From JAFECT01 sp036501825 (GTDB lineage Bacteria > Pseudomonadota > Alphaproteobacteria > Caulobacterales > Caulobacteraceae), in the NCBI GenBank assembly GCA_036501825.1, contig DASXZP010000019.1, positions 57,734 to 121,733 of the forward strand: a DNA stretch of 64,000 nt, written 5' to 3'. Position 1 is the first letter of the stretch. Each line of letters starts with the position of its first letter. Positions 28,349 to 37,694 of the stretch are shown one piece after another. Below the pieces are notes generated by a model. That model made no database searches. It had not been told where the DNA came from and worked only from the letters and a program-made list of their open reading frames with translations. The translations under genes were made by a program, and so were the position numbers.

Positions 28349-30123
28349 GACGCCGGCTTCGTTTGCGATTGATAGAGGGTCAGCGTCACCGGCTTTCCCT
28401 TGGAATAGTTCAGGCCGCTCACCGAGGCGACCGGCGACGCGGTGAGATGTTGTCTGGCGAGCTGGGCCAGGAACGCCGGCTCGTCTTTCTTGTCCACCGC
28501 CACGGGCCGGCCCTCGCCGATGGCGTCCGCCGCGTCGTCCATGTCCGCGGGCGCGATCAGCTGGGTCTCGGTGCCCAGCAGGAAGACGAGGCTCGGCTCG
28601 GCATAGCCCAGCACCGCGATCGGCCCCGGCGTGACGCCGTTGCGAGGATCGATGTGGTGCGCCCTGACCGCCTGCGCCAGGGAGCGGGTGAGCCAGAGCG
28701 AATTCATCCTGGGCGCCAGGCCTCCGGCCAGGGTCGCGTGGGCGAGCAGACCGCCGACGCAGGTGACCAGCAGCGCCTTGGCCATGTCGTCGCGCTTGAA
28801 CAGCAGCCACACGCCCACGCCCGCGCCGCCGAGCGCGAAAACGATGGTCAGCGCGACCCAGACCCAGTCGAGAGGGGCGCCGCCGAACTTGATCGTGACC
28901 ACGATGGCGATGGCGCTGACCACGCAGGCGGCGAACAGGCTTAAGGCCGCGCCGATCCAGCGCGCGTTCCATTTGATCGCGGTGATCGGGCGCCACACCG
29001 GGCCGATCCTGCGCGTGAGGAAGGCGGAGCTTGCGCGCGTCGCTTCCGACAGGCCGTCGTCGGGGGAGGGTTCGAGCTTCGTGAACAGCGAGGCGATCAG
29101 CCAGGCGACGGCGCCGTAGAGCGGCAGGGTGTAGTGTACGAGCTTGGTGGGGGCGAGTTCGAACACGAACCAACTCGGAACCAGCCAGCACAGGGCGAAG
29201 CGCACGCCGACGCTGGCGCGATGACGCCAGCCGGACGCGAAGCCCGCGGGCATCAACAGGGTCGCGGGGAACAGCAACAATGGCAGCAGCAACAGGTGAT
29301 AGCCCGGTGGGGCGCCGTGGCTCTCCTGACCGCCGGCGACTTTCGACGCGAGGTCGGAAGTGACCGCCGTCGACCAGAAACTGCCGTCGGTGGCGACGGT
29401 GATCGCCAGCGCCCACGGTCCGCAGATCAGCAGCACGACGAGCGGGCCCCACTTCCATCCGATGCGGCGGATCCAGGCCCAGTCGCGATCCCACAGGCCG
29501 AGCGCGATCAGAGTCAGGCCCGCGACCATCGGCCCGATCGGTCCCTTGATCAGAATCGTCACCGCCATGGCGATCCAGAACACGAGCTTCAGCCGTCTTC
29601 GCAGCGGCGCGCCCGCACGCGCCTGGGCATACAGGCCGCCGAGCGCGGCGAGCGCCAGGGTGGTCGCGCCGCACAGCACCGCATCGGTCTTGGCGATGCC
29701 GGCCTCGGTGGAGAGGATGAAACTGGTCCCCAGCGCGATGCCGGCGAGCACGCCGCCGCGCGGGCCGAAGAATCGCATGGCGCCCCAGGCGCAGGCGGCG
29801 GCCGCGACCATGGCGCCCAGCAGCGAGGGGAGGCGGTAGGCCCAGATCTGGCGCGCCCAGGCGCTGGAGAAAATCGCGACCGAGGTCGCCTGCAGCCAGT
29901 GGATGCCCACCGGCTTCTTGTGCCTGGCCGCGTCCTGGAACTGGATGTTCACATAGTCCCGGGTCTCGAGCATCTGCGCCGTGGCCTGGGCAAACCGCGA
30001 CTCGTCGCGGTCGAGCGGGGGCAGGGCCATAAGCCCGGGCAGTCCGGCGAGGAAGGCGATCAGGGCGGCCAGGGCGGGTCCGCGCCAGCCCCGGATCAGG
30101 CGATCGACATCGAGATTCGGCAT
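28345..30123 (-). CDS. ArnT-like GT83 membrane glycosyltransferase
   Basis: A roughly 592-residue protein with about twelve membrane helices and the family opening LMALPPLDRDESRFAQATAQML (about 28-49), where the conserved Asp-Glu lies in the first periplasmic loop, followed by NIQFQD-ARHKKPVGIHWLQA. Such enzymes move a sugar from an undecaprenyl-phosphate carrier to lipid A or protein on the periplasmic side. The ATG at 30123 has GAGG upstream; another ATG lies 18 bases before. It is transcribed away from a GT2 enzyme that could make its lipid-linked donor. Confidence 0.88.
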   Translation of the reverse strand: MPNLDVDRLIRGWRGPALAALIAFLAGLPGLMALPPLDRDESRFAQATAQMLETRDYVNIQFQDAARHKKPVGIHWLQATSVAIFSSAWARQIWAYRLPSLLGAMVAAAACAWGAMRFFGPRGGVLAGIALGTSFILSTEAGIAKTDAVLCGATTLALAALGGLYAQARAGAPLRRRLKLVFWIAMAVTILIKGPIGPMVAGLTLIALGLWDRDWAWIRRIGWKWGPLVVLLICGPWALAITVATDGSFWSTAVTSDLASKVAGGQESHGAPPGYHLLLLPLLLFPATLLMPAGFASGWRHRASVGVRFALCWLVPSWFVFELAPTKLVHYTLPLYGAVAWLIASLFTKLEPSPDDGLSEATRASSAFLTRRIGPVWRPITAIKWNARWIGAALSLFAACVVSAIAIVVTIKFGGAPLDWVWVALTIVFALGGAGVGVWLLFKRDDMAKALLVTCVGGLLAHATLAGGLAPRMNSLWLTRSLAQAVRAHHIDPRNGVTPGPIAVLGYAEPSLVFLLGTETQLIAPADMDDAADAIGEGRPVAVDKKDEPAFLAQLARQHLTASPVASVSGLNYSKGKPVTLTLYQSQTKPAS

Positions 30124-30188
30124 CGGGGATGCCTCTAGCATGCGGTTTGACGCTGTGCGTGCATCGAGTGCTAAGAGGGGACCCAGCT

Positions 30189-30935
30189 ATGCCCTCGAAT
30201 TTACCCGCTGAATCCCCCGTCCCCGACGTCTCGGTCGTCGTCCCTGTCCACGACGAGGAGGGCCTGGCCGGCGCGCTCGCCCGCGAGATCGCCCAGGCTT
30301 TCCAGGGCCGGTCCTACGAGATGATCTTCGTCAACGACGCCTCCAGGGACGGCACCCTGGCCGAGCTGACCGCCGCCAAGGCCGAGCTTCCCCAGCTTCG
30401 CATCCTGTCGCACCGCAAGAACGCCGGGCAGAGCCGGGCGGTCCGCTCGGGGATCCTGGCGGCCCGCGCCCCGGTGATCGTAACCCTGGACGGCGACGGC
30501 CAGAACCCGCCGGCCGACGGTCCGGGGCTCTACGACGCCCTGGTTTCCGCCCCGCCGCAGGTGGCGCTGGTGGGCGGCCGCCGCGCCAAGCGCCAGGACA
30601 GCGCCGCCAAGCGCTGGGCCTCCCGCTTCGCCAACAATGTGCGCAAGCGTCTGCTGAAAGATCAGGCCGATGACACCGGATGCGGGTTGAAGGCGTTTCG
30701 TCGTGAAGCCTTCTTACGGCTCCCGTATTTTGATCACATGCACCGGTACCTGCCGGCGCTGATGATCCGCGAGGGTTACGAGGTTCGCTTTAAGGACGTA
30801 AACCATAGACACCGAACGGCTGGGCGGTCGAAGTACACCAACCTGGGGCGGCTGTGGGCCGCTTTCTCCGACCTCCAGGGCGTTCTGTGGCTTAATTCCA
30901 GAGCCCGCGACGCGGGAGGGGTGGAGGAGCAATGA
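30189..30935 (+). CDS. GT2 polyprenyl-phosphate glycosyltransferase (DPM/ArnC-like)
   Basis: A 248-residue GT-A enzyme without membrane anchors. It has the opening VSVVVPVHDEEG, FVNDASRDGT (about 55-64), HRKNAGQSRAVRSG, and the metal site TLDGDGQNPP (about 99-108), all typical of enzymes that load a sugar on dolichyl- or undecaprenyl-phosphate. Its head-to-head position with the ArnT-like gene, 65 bases apart, suggests donor synthesis and transfer in one pathway. The ATG at 30189 removes 20 unconserved residues of a longer reading. Confidence 0.88.
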   Translation: MPSNLPAESPVPDVSVVVPVHDEEGLAGALAREIAQAFQGRSYEMIFVNDASRDGTLAELTAAKAELPQLRILSHRKNAGQSRAVRSGILAARAPVIVTLDGDGQNPPADGPGLYDALVSAPPQVALVGGRRAKRQDSAAKRWASRFANNVRKRLLKDQADDTGCGLKAFRREAFLRLPYFDHMHRYLPALMIREGYEVRFKDVNHRHRTAGRSKYTNLGRLWAAFSDLQGVLWLNSRARDAGGVEEQ

Positions 30936-31030
30936 GCAGAGCGCCCGCAACCGCGGCCGCCGCTGGCGCGTTGAGCCAGGGCAGGATAAGTAATCAGCGT
31001 TCAGGTGACAGGTATTCGGGAGGGTCCGTC

Positions 31031-31450
31031 ATGTTTGCTGCGTTTCCGCTGCTCGCGATACCGGTGGTGATCTACAACTTCTTCGCCGTCACCATGATCG
31101 CGACGTCCAAGGCTGGCAGCTTCGCCGACTCCTGGAACCACACCCTGTTCACCGTGCCGATGCCGCGCAACGCCCAGTGGGCGGTGTCCGGCGGCGACCT
31201 GCTGGTGCTGGTCGGCCTGATCATGCTGTTCTTCGAGCTGTTGAAGGCGACGAACAACAACAAGATCGCGATCATCAACCACTCGCTGTCGATGATTCTG
31301 TTCGTGATCTGCCTGGTCGAGTTCCTGCTGATCCCGGCGTTCGCGACCTCGACGTTTTTCCTGATCACGACGATGACCATTCTCGACGTGCTGGCGGGCT
31401 TCGTGGTCACCATCGTCGCCTCGCGCCGCGAGCTCGACGTCACCAACTGA
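31031..31450 (+). CDS. Four-helix membrane protein, unknown function
   Basis: A 139-residue protein with four hydrophobic segments (about 2-22, 45-65, 78-98, 105-128) and a central loop FADSWNHTLFTVPMPRNAQW. GGGAGG sits eight bases before the ATG, so a longer reading starting near 30932 is unlikely. It may be co-transcribed with the GT2 gene 95 bases upstream. Related sequences are common in alphaproteobacteria as uncharacterised membrane proteins; I do not recognise a function. Confidence 0.75.
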   Translation: MFAAFPLLAIPVVIYNFFAVTMIATSKAGSFADSWNHTLFTVPMPRNAQWAVSGGDLLVLVGLIMLFFELLKATNNNKIAIINHSLSMILFVICLVEFLLIPAFATSTFFLITTMTILDVLAGFVVTIVASRRELDVTN

Positions 31451-31464
31451 TCTGAGCGTCGTTG

Positions 31465-31860
31465 ATGAACGACGATCTCATGCGCTTTGCCGGCGCGGTC
31501 GAACGCGATCCCGCGGTCGACACGTGGTTCGCTTCGCCGCACGACGAGCTGCGCCGCTTGGCGCAACCGTGGTTCGAGACAATGCGCGCGTGCGGCGCCG
31601 ACGTGCGCGAACTGATGCACGACGGCGGCCCGGTCGCCTGCGTCGAGGACGCGGCCTTCGCCTATGTGCACGCCTTCAAGGCGCACGTGAACGTGGGCTT
31701 CTTCCAGGGCGCGTCGCTAGGTGATCCCGCCGGCCTGCTGGAAGGCTCGGGCAAGCGCATGCGGCACGTGAAGGTTCGTTGGGGAGAGAAGGTCGACGCC
31801 GTAGCGCTGAGTGCGCTGATCACGGCGGCCTACACGGATATGCGTACGCGCCTCAGCTGA
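31465..31860 (+). CDS. DUF1801-type protein
   Basis: A 131-residue protein with the DUF1801/YdhG-like core HVNVGFFQGASLGDPAGLL and GKRMRHVKVR (about 73-104). Proteins of this fold resemble the iron-chaperone frataxin-like or YdhG family but have no settled function. The second of two adjacent start codons (ATG after TTG) is used. It converges with the toxin gene at 31895. Confidence 0.75.
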   Translation: MNDDLMRFAGAVERDPAVDTWFASPHDELRRLAQPWFETMRACGADVRELMHDGGPVACVEDAAFAYVHAFKAHVNVGFFQGASLGDPAGLLEGSGKRMRHVKVRWGEKVDAVALSALITAAYTDMRTRLS

Positions 31861-31894
31861 GAGCGGAGAATAGCCGCGACCACGATGTTGGCGC

Positions 31895-32392
31895 TCAAGC
31901 CAGCGACGCTGCGATGTCTGCGATGGATCGCACCAGGATCAGAGGATCGTCGCGCAAAGGCAGAAATCCTCGTCGAAGCCAGAAGGCGGCGGCCTCCATA
32001 TCGACGGCATTGACGAGCAGTGCGCGACCGCCAACGAGCCCCGCGGCGGTAACGCAGCGTTGCATGGCGTGCTTCACCAGGCCCGTGCCGATTCCGCGGG
32101 CCGCCCAACCGAGGTCGGTGGCGAGTTGGCCGAGGAGCAAACAAGGCACCGGGTCGGGAGGCTGGCCCGTCCTGACGGATCTGGGCAGCGCATTGGGGAT
32201 CACCGCCGCCGGCGCGAGACCGTAGAATCCGACCACACGGCTTTGCTCATGTACGACCAACACCGCGGTGAAGCCCTTCTGCTGATTTGAGAGCGCGCGG
32301 GTCTTAAGCCAGTGATCGAGAGACGGCTTGCCGCACGCGAAGGCGGAGACGTCGTGCGTTGCGGTGAGCAACTCTGGGGCAGAGATGCTCAA
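31895..32392 (-). CDS. TacT-like GNAT acetyltransferase toxin
   Basis: A 165-residue GNAT protein. The opening FACGKPSLDHWLKTRALSNQQKGF, the LLLGQLATDLGWAARGIGTGL acetyl-CoA loop (about 86-106) and LLVNAVDMEAAAFWLRRGF match the TacT/AtaT toxins that acetylate the amino acid on charged tRNA. The usual Tyr before the last strand (FY--FGF) is Trp (FWLRRGF). The start is TTG, two bases after the antitoxin stop, so expression should depend on the antitoxin gene upstream. Confidence 0.85.
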   Translation of the reverse strand: MSISAPELLTATHDVSAFACGKPSLDHWLKTRALSNQQKGFTAVLVVHEQSRVVGFYGLAPAAVIPNALPRSVRTGQPPDPVPCLLLGQLATDLGWAARGIGTGLVKHAMQRCVTAAGLVGGRALLVNAVDMEAAAFWLRRGFLPLRDDPLILVRSIADIAASLA

Positions 32393-32394
32393 GA

Positions 32395-32694
32395 TCAGCG
32401 TTTTGCGCTGTAGCCGGGCTCCCAGGGCGCGGAGCGTTTCGCCAGTTCGACCAATTCGGGAATGGGGGCTGCTGGCGCAGACAGAATGGCCGTGAATTCG
32501 GCAAAGCCCTCCGCGCTCATGCGGATCAGCTGGTTTTCCATCAACACCGCTTCCGCCGCGCGGACCGCGGCTTCGCGCACGAAGTCGGTCCGCGAGCGAC
32601 CGCGCAGACCCGCAGCTCGGTCGATCATGGCGATGTCCGCCTTGGGGAGGCGCATCGAGATCGGATGTTCCTTACGATCAGTGGTCGCGGCCAT
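32395..32694 (-). CDS. TacA-like DUF1778 antitoxin
   Basis: A 99-residue protein with an N-terminal ribbon-helix-helix DNA-binding part (ISMRLPKADIAMIDRAAGLRG-SRTDFVREAAVRAAE, about 12-48) and a C-terminal arm (MSAEGFAEFTAIL, P-PELVELAKR-APW) that in this family wraps the GNAT toxin. It precedes the toxin in a two-gene unit and should repress their shared promoter, which would lie just right of 32694. Confidence 0.88.
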   Translation of the reverse strand: MAATTDRKEHPISMRLPKADIAMIDRAAGLRGRSRTDFVREAAVRAAEAVLMENQLIRMSAEGFAEFTAILSAPAAPIPELVELAKRSAPWEPGYSAKR

Positions 32695-32768
32695 GGGTCA
32701 TCTCCGACCCGGAATATAGGCCCATGTAGTGCAAATTGCAATACGAACTGAAGGAAGCCCTTCGCCGC

Positions 32769-32846
32769 TCAGCTGAAGGCGGTGAACAGGATGGCGACCA
32801 CAACCACGTCGAGGGAGCGGAGCAGGAAAGCGAACAGAACGGTCAT
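32769..32846 (-). CDS. Possible 25-aa single-span membrane peptide
   Basis: ATG to TGA gives a 25-residue peptide that is almost entirely one membrane helix (begins MTVLFAFLL, then RSLD, then VVVVAILFTAF). It lies on the same strand just upstream of the TA pair in a 246-base gap. The ribosome site is weak (CGAG), so translation is uncertain. Confidence 0.35.
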   Translation of the reverse strand: MTVLFAFLLRSLDVVVVAILFTAFS

Positions 32847-32940
32847 CGAACTCGGGCCCGTTTAAGAAGGTTACCGAGTTCTTAATGCAAGCCTAGGGCC
32901 GCCGGGAGTCCTTTCTCCCGCTGGGTTTGCGACCGCCTCG

Positions 32941-33258
32941 CTAAATCTCCGTCTTGGTGATGCGTCCCTTTTTGGGACGCCGGTCGGCCGGGCCGGAATA
33001 TTCCGCGCCGAGATAGGCGCCGCGGGCGCGCTGCAGGGTTTCCTCGCCGCCCTTGAGGCCGCGCTTGGGGCCTTCGCCCAGCAGCTGGGCGGTGACGCCC
33101 GCGTCGGCGGTGGTGGATGCTTCGCCAACCTTGTCGTCATGCTTCGGCGCGTCGTTCGCGGCGCCGGTGGCCACGGGCAGGCGCGCTTCGGCGGCGGCCT
33201 GATCGGTCGCGCGCCGTCCAGGCGACCTCGGTTGGCCGGTCGCCTTCTTGTCGGTCAT
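32941..33258 (-). CDS. Hypothetical protein coupled to phaR, 105 aa
   Basis: A 105-residue hydrophilic, probably disordered protein rich in Ala, Gly, Lys and Thr, with a C-terminal block LKGGEETLQRARGAYLGAEYSG. It starts within the phaR stop (ATGA overlap), so it is made from the phaR transcript. I do not recognise it. A role at PHA granules would be a guess based only on position. Confidence 0.6.
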   Translation of the reverse strand: MTDKKATGQPRSPGRRATDQAAAEARLPVATGAANDAPKHDDKVGEASTTADAGVTAQLLGEGPKRGLKGGEETLQRARGAYLGAEYSGPADRRPKKGRITKTEI

Positions 33259-33872
33259 CGATTTTGCGCGAGCTTTTCGATCTGCTTGCGCATCTCTTCC
33301 ATCTGAGCGCGCATCTCGCTGATCGTATCGCTTTCCGAAGCCGCGGGCGCCGGTTCCGGCGCCGTGGCGGGGGCGCTCTTCGCGGACGCATCCTCGGCCT
33401 TGTAGAAGGGCGTGAACATGCGCATCGCGTTGTCGAACATGGCGAGGTTCTTGCGCACCTGCTCTTCGTAGATCTTGGCGCCCGGCGCCGCGCCGAAAGC
33501 GCCGGCGAACTGGCCCCGGAACTGTTCCTGCTGACGCGTGAAGGCGTCCAGCGACATTTCCAGATAGGTCGGCACCAGCGACTGCATGCTGTCGCCGTAG
33601 AAGCGGATCAGCTGACGCAGGAACTGGATCGGGAGCAGGTTCTCGCCCCGGCTCTCTTCTTCGAAGATGATCTGGGTCAGGACCGAACGCGTGATGTCGT
33701 CGTTGGTCTTGGCGTCATAGACCACGAAGTCCACGCCCTCGCGCACCATCTCGGCCAGATGCTCGAGGGTGACGTAGGCGCTGGAGTCGGTGTTGTAGAG
33801 CCGGCGGTTGGCGTACTTTTTAATGACGATGCGCTCACCCGAGGGGCGCGCACCGTTCTGAGCGTCGGACAA
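33255..33872 (-). CDS. phaR: PhaR, polyhydroxyalkanoate synthesis repressor
   Basis: PhaR senses PHA granules and represses phasin genes. The 205-residue product has the conserved N-terminal DNA-binding block IVIKKYANRRLYNTDSSAYV (about 16-35), VTLEHLAEMVREG-DFVVYDAKTNDDITR, then the PHB-accumulation regulator domain and an Ala/Pro-rich tail ending in a short coiled coil (ISEMRAQMEEMRKQIEKLAQ). The likely start is TTG at 33872, with AAGGGGAG five bases upstream; a GTG two codons earlier abuts that ribosome site. It is divergent from phaA-phaB. Confidence 0.9.
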   Translation of the reverse strand: MSDAQNGARPSGERIVIKKYANRRLYNTDSSAYVTLEHLAEMVREGVDFVVYDAKTNDDITRSVLTQIIFEEESRGENLLPIQFLRQLIRFYGDSMQSLVPTYLEMSLDAFTRQQEQFRGQFAGAFGAAPGAKIYEEQVRKNLAMFDNAMRMFTPFYKAEDASAKSAPATAPEPAPAASESDTISEMRAQMEEMRKQIEKLAQNR

Positions 33873-34167
33873 GGTCACTCCCCTTATCTGTTGCGCCGCA
33901 TTATCGCGGATGCGAGGCGGCTCCGCCAGTGGGGCGAAACGCCCGATATGGCAAGGGTTTTCACCGGGGCGGTCCTGGCCCGGCTTGACGCGGCGGCCGA
34001 TTTTGAGCCTATGCCCCCATCGCATTAACCCCGACGCGCGTTTGGGCCCCGGCCAAGCCCTTCTTGGCTAAGGATCGGGGCCTGCGTCCCCCCTGTCCCT
34101 TCGGCCTCCCCGCCGAGGCGATGCGGTCTTTGGGGGCGTTTCCGCGCCGCAACGAGAAAGCAAGTCC

Positions 34168-35343
<1,176 letters not shown>

Positions 35344-35385
35344 TCTGAATCAAAACCAACAAACTCCGGGACACGAGGAAACGAC

Positions 35386-36111
35386 ATGGCGAGAGTGGCG
35401 ATGGTTACCGGCGGGACGCGCGGCATCGGGCGCGCGATCTGCGAGCGTCTGAAGGCCGACGGCTTCAAGGTTGCGGCGGGTTATTCCGGCAACGAGGAGG
35501 CGGCTGCCGCCTGCGCCAAGGAACTCGACATCATTGTGGTCAAGGGCAACGTCGGCAATTTCGCTGACTGCGCTGCGGCGGTGAAGACCGTCGAGGCCGA
35601 GTTCGGCCCCATCGAGGTGCTGGTGAACAACGCCGGCATCACCCGCGACGGCTTCTTCCACAAGATGACGTCGGAGCAGTGGGGCGAGGTCATCCGCGTG
35701 AACATGGACAGCGTGTTCAACATGACCCGCCAGGTCATCGAGGGCATGCGCGAGCGCGGCTGGGGGCGGATCATCAACATCTCCTCGATCAACGGCCAAA
35801 AGGGCCAGGTCGGCCAGACCAACTACTCCGCCGCCAAGGCCGGGATGATCGGCTTCACCAAGGCCCTGGCGCTCGAGAACGCCCGCAAGGGCATCACGGT
35901 GAACTGTATCGCCCCCGGTTACATCGACACCGACATGGTGGCTTCCGTGCCACAGAACGTGCTCGACGGGATCATCGCCCAGATTCCGGTGGGCCGCTTA
36001 GGTCACGGGGAAGAAATCGCGGATATGGTTGCTTTCCTTGCGGGAGAGCACGCCGGGTATGTCACAGGGGCCACGCTCGCCCTCAACGGCGGGCAATACT
36101 TGGTGGGTTAA
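35386..36111 (+). CDS. phaB: Acetoacetyl-CoA reductase
   Basis: PhaB reduces acetoacetyl-CoA to (R)-3-hydroxybutyryl-CoA with NADPH. The 241-residue short-chain dehydrogenase has the cofactor motif TGGTRGIG (about 8-15), NNAGITRD, and the catalytic Ser/Tyr/Lys in ISSINGQKG and TNYSAAKAG. NGQKGQVGQTNYSAAKAG is characteristic of PhaB versus FabG. It follows phaA on one transcript; the synthase phaC is not in the window. Confidence 0.93.
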   Translation: MARVAMVTGGTRGIGRAICERLKADGFKVAAGYSGNEEAAAACAKELDIIVVKGNVGNFADCAAAVKTVEAEFGPIEVLVNNAGITRDGFFHKMTSEQWGEVIRVNMDSVFNMTRQVIEGMRERGWGRIINISSINGQKGQVGQTNYSAAKAGMIGFTKALALENARKGITVNCIAPGYIDTDMVASVPQNVLDGIIAQIPVGRLGHGEEIADMVAFLAGEHAGYVTGATLALNGGQYLVG

Positions 36112-36150
36112 GGCCGCGGAGCCGCCAAAAATCCGCCCCGGTCGCCCAGC

Positions 36151-36945
36151 ATGACCTTGGGCATGCTTCTATTCGTCCGCATACGGCCAGCCGTAGCGCT
36201 GCTGGCCGTCGCCGGCGCCGCTTGGCTTGCCGTGCGCGCGGACGTTTGCCTGGCCCGGGGCGACCAGCACCCCACCACCCTGCGCCGGGCGGTCACCGGC
36301 GAGGAGTCCGACGACGGCCGCAACGCCGCCATGCCGCCGGTCGCCCACTATGTGGCCGGGGACGGCGACCGCTTCATCCTGGACAAGTCCGGGCCGGTCG
36401 CCCTGCTGAAGTTCGAGCACAGCGATGAGATCTGGGCGCTGCGGCCCACGCCCGGCCCGAACGGCGACACCATCTACCGCAACGACCTGGGCCAGCCGGT
36501 GCTGCGGGCCACGCGCCTGGGCGGCCTGACGCTGTTCACCCCGCGCCAGCCCTGGGGCGAGGCGGTGGCGCTCGAGGGACCCGCGCCGGTCACCAAGATG
36601 CCGCACGGCACCATCACCATGCTGGTCCAGGCGCACCAGCGCGCCACCTACCTGATCGCCCGCGCCATGGGCCACAGCGTCACCGTCGAGGCCGAGGGCC
36701 AGGGCGCCGAGTTCCTGTTCGCCGACACCTTAAGTGTGCTGACCGACACCATCCAGAAGTTGGCGGCCTTGCGCGACGGCAAGCCCTACCTCGTGGGCAT
36801 CCGCGAAATCCACCTGCACCCGGCCAAGCGGATGGACGTGCGCCTGCACAACGGCGTGCTGGACATCGCCATCAACCCGTCAGAGGGGATCGCAGGCCGG
36901 CCATCATCGGGCCGAATCGCCCAGGCGATCGTGAATCCGCGCTAG
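36151..36945 (+). CDS. Secreted/anchored protein resembling DUF4908
   Basis: A 264-residue protein with an N-terminal hydrophobic segment (about 12-31, signal or anchor) and a beta-rich body with AKMDV-LHNGVLDIAINPSEGIAGRPSSGRIAQAIV-type ending. It resembles DUF4908, a family I associate with Caulobacteraceae; I hold that loosely. It lies 39 bases after phaB, possibly on the same transcript, and its stop abuts the inverted repeat of the DUF559 element. Confidence 0.6.
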   Translation: MTLGMLLFVRIRPAVALLAVAGAAWLAVRADVCLARGDQHPTTLRRAVTGEESDDGRNAAMPPVAHYVAGDGDRFILDKSGPVALLKFEHSDEIWALRPTPGPNGDTIYRNDLGQPVLRATRLGGLTLFTPRQPWGEAVALEGPAPVTKMPHGTITMLVQAHQRATYLIARAMGHSVTVEAEGQGAEFLFADTLSVLTDTIQKLAALRDGKPYLVGIREIHLHPAKRMDVRLHNGVLDIAINPSEGIAGRPSSGRIAQAIVNPR

Positions 36946-36960
36946 GTAAAAACACAGGCA

Positions 36961-37682
36961 CGGCGCTGTCCCCCCGTCCCAAGACGGGGGGACCGGACTG
37001 CGCGCTAGCGCAGGCCAGGAGGGCAAGCGGTTACAAGCGCAACGACGGCGATGGGGCGTCAAAGGTTCTGGCGCTCACATAGATGACGGCCTCTTCACGC
37101 ACGCCGTTCCAACGCGAAGTCACGCCACCGTTTTTCTGAAACTCGACGGCGCGTTCGATCCACAGTTTCAACTTCGCGATCACCCGCTCAGGATCACCCA
37201 TCACCAAAGCCGAAGACACACGCAACGTTCGCACGCCGTGACGGATCAGATACTGATCGCGGCTGTGATCGTGGGACGACTGAGGCTCGGTTTCATGCAC
37301 GCCGCCGTCCACCTCGATCGCCAGCTTCGCGGCGGCGCAATAGAAGTCGATAACGTACGGGCCGAACGGATGCTGGCGGCGGATTTTGTAGCCGAGGCGG
37401 CTGGCGCGGACGGCCTGCCAAAGCACAACCTCGGCCGGAGTCATGCGGCGCCGGAGATCACGGGCGCGTTGGATTGCTTCGGGTCGGCGCTCCATGAAGG
37501 GAGTTTAGACGCCAAGAACAAAATGGCAACATTGAACTTTGAAAAGGCGCTCGAATTGCGCGTCGCGTTCACGCACCCCTTCACTCATCACCCGCCGGGG
37601 TGGCTGCAAACACTTGCCCTCCTGGCCTGCGCCCGAGAGCGCAGTCCGGTCCCCCCGTCTCGGAGACGGGGGGACAGCGCCG
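36961..37682. mobile_element. DUF559 nuclease gene bracketed by 67-70-base inverted repeats
   Basis: Arms 36961-37027 and 37613-37682 are imperfect reverse complements. Each holds two hairpins: CCCCCCGTC-loop-GACGGGGGG and CTGCGC-loop-GCGCAG, then CCAGGAGGGCAAG toward the inside. Stems are conserved while loops differ (CCAA versus TCCGA; GCTA versus TCTCGG). The only gene between is a DUF559 endonuclease whose stop is three bases from the left arm. No clear target-site duplication is seen; outer flanks share only GTAAAA. The arrangement looks like a compact mobile unit, but paired terminators are an alternative. Confidence 0.55.
37031..37495 (-). CDS. DUF559 (Vsr-like PD-(D/E)XK) endonuclease-fold protein
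   Basis: A 154-residue protein with the DUF559 pattern: ARDLRRRMTPAEVVLWQAVR (about 11-30), KIRRQHPFGPYVIDFYC (about 37-53) and AIEVDGGVH (about 59-67), giving the presumed catalytic Asp50, Glu61 and Asp63 of a Vsr-type nuclease fold. A conserved second half follows (DQYLIRHGVRTLRVSSALVM). The C-terminal tail (FDAPSPSLRL) is partly shaped by the nearby repeat. Family members are common beside repeats but have no firmly established function that I know of. Confidence 0.85.
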   Translation of the reverse strand: MERRPEAIQRARDLRRRMTPAEVVLWQAVRASRLGYKIRRQHPFGPYVIDFYCAAAKLAIEVDGGVHETEPQSSHDHSRDQYLIRHGVRTLRVSSALVMGDPERVIAKLKLWIERAVEFQKNGGVTSRWNGVREEAVIYVSARTFDAPSPSLRL

Positions 37683-37694
37683 CGTGGGGATGTT

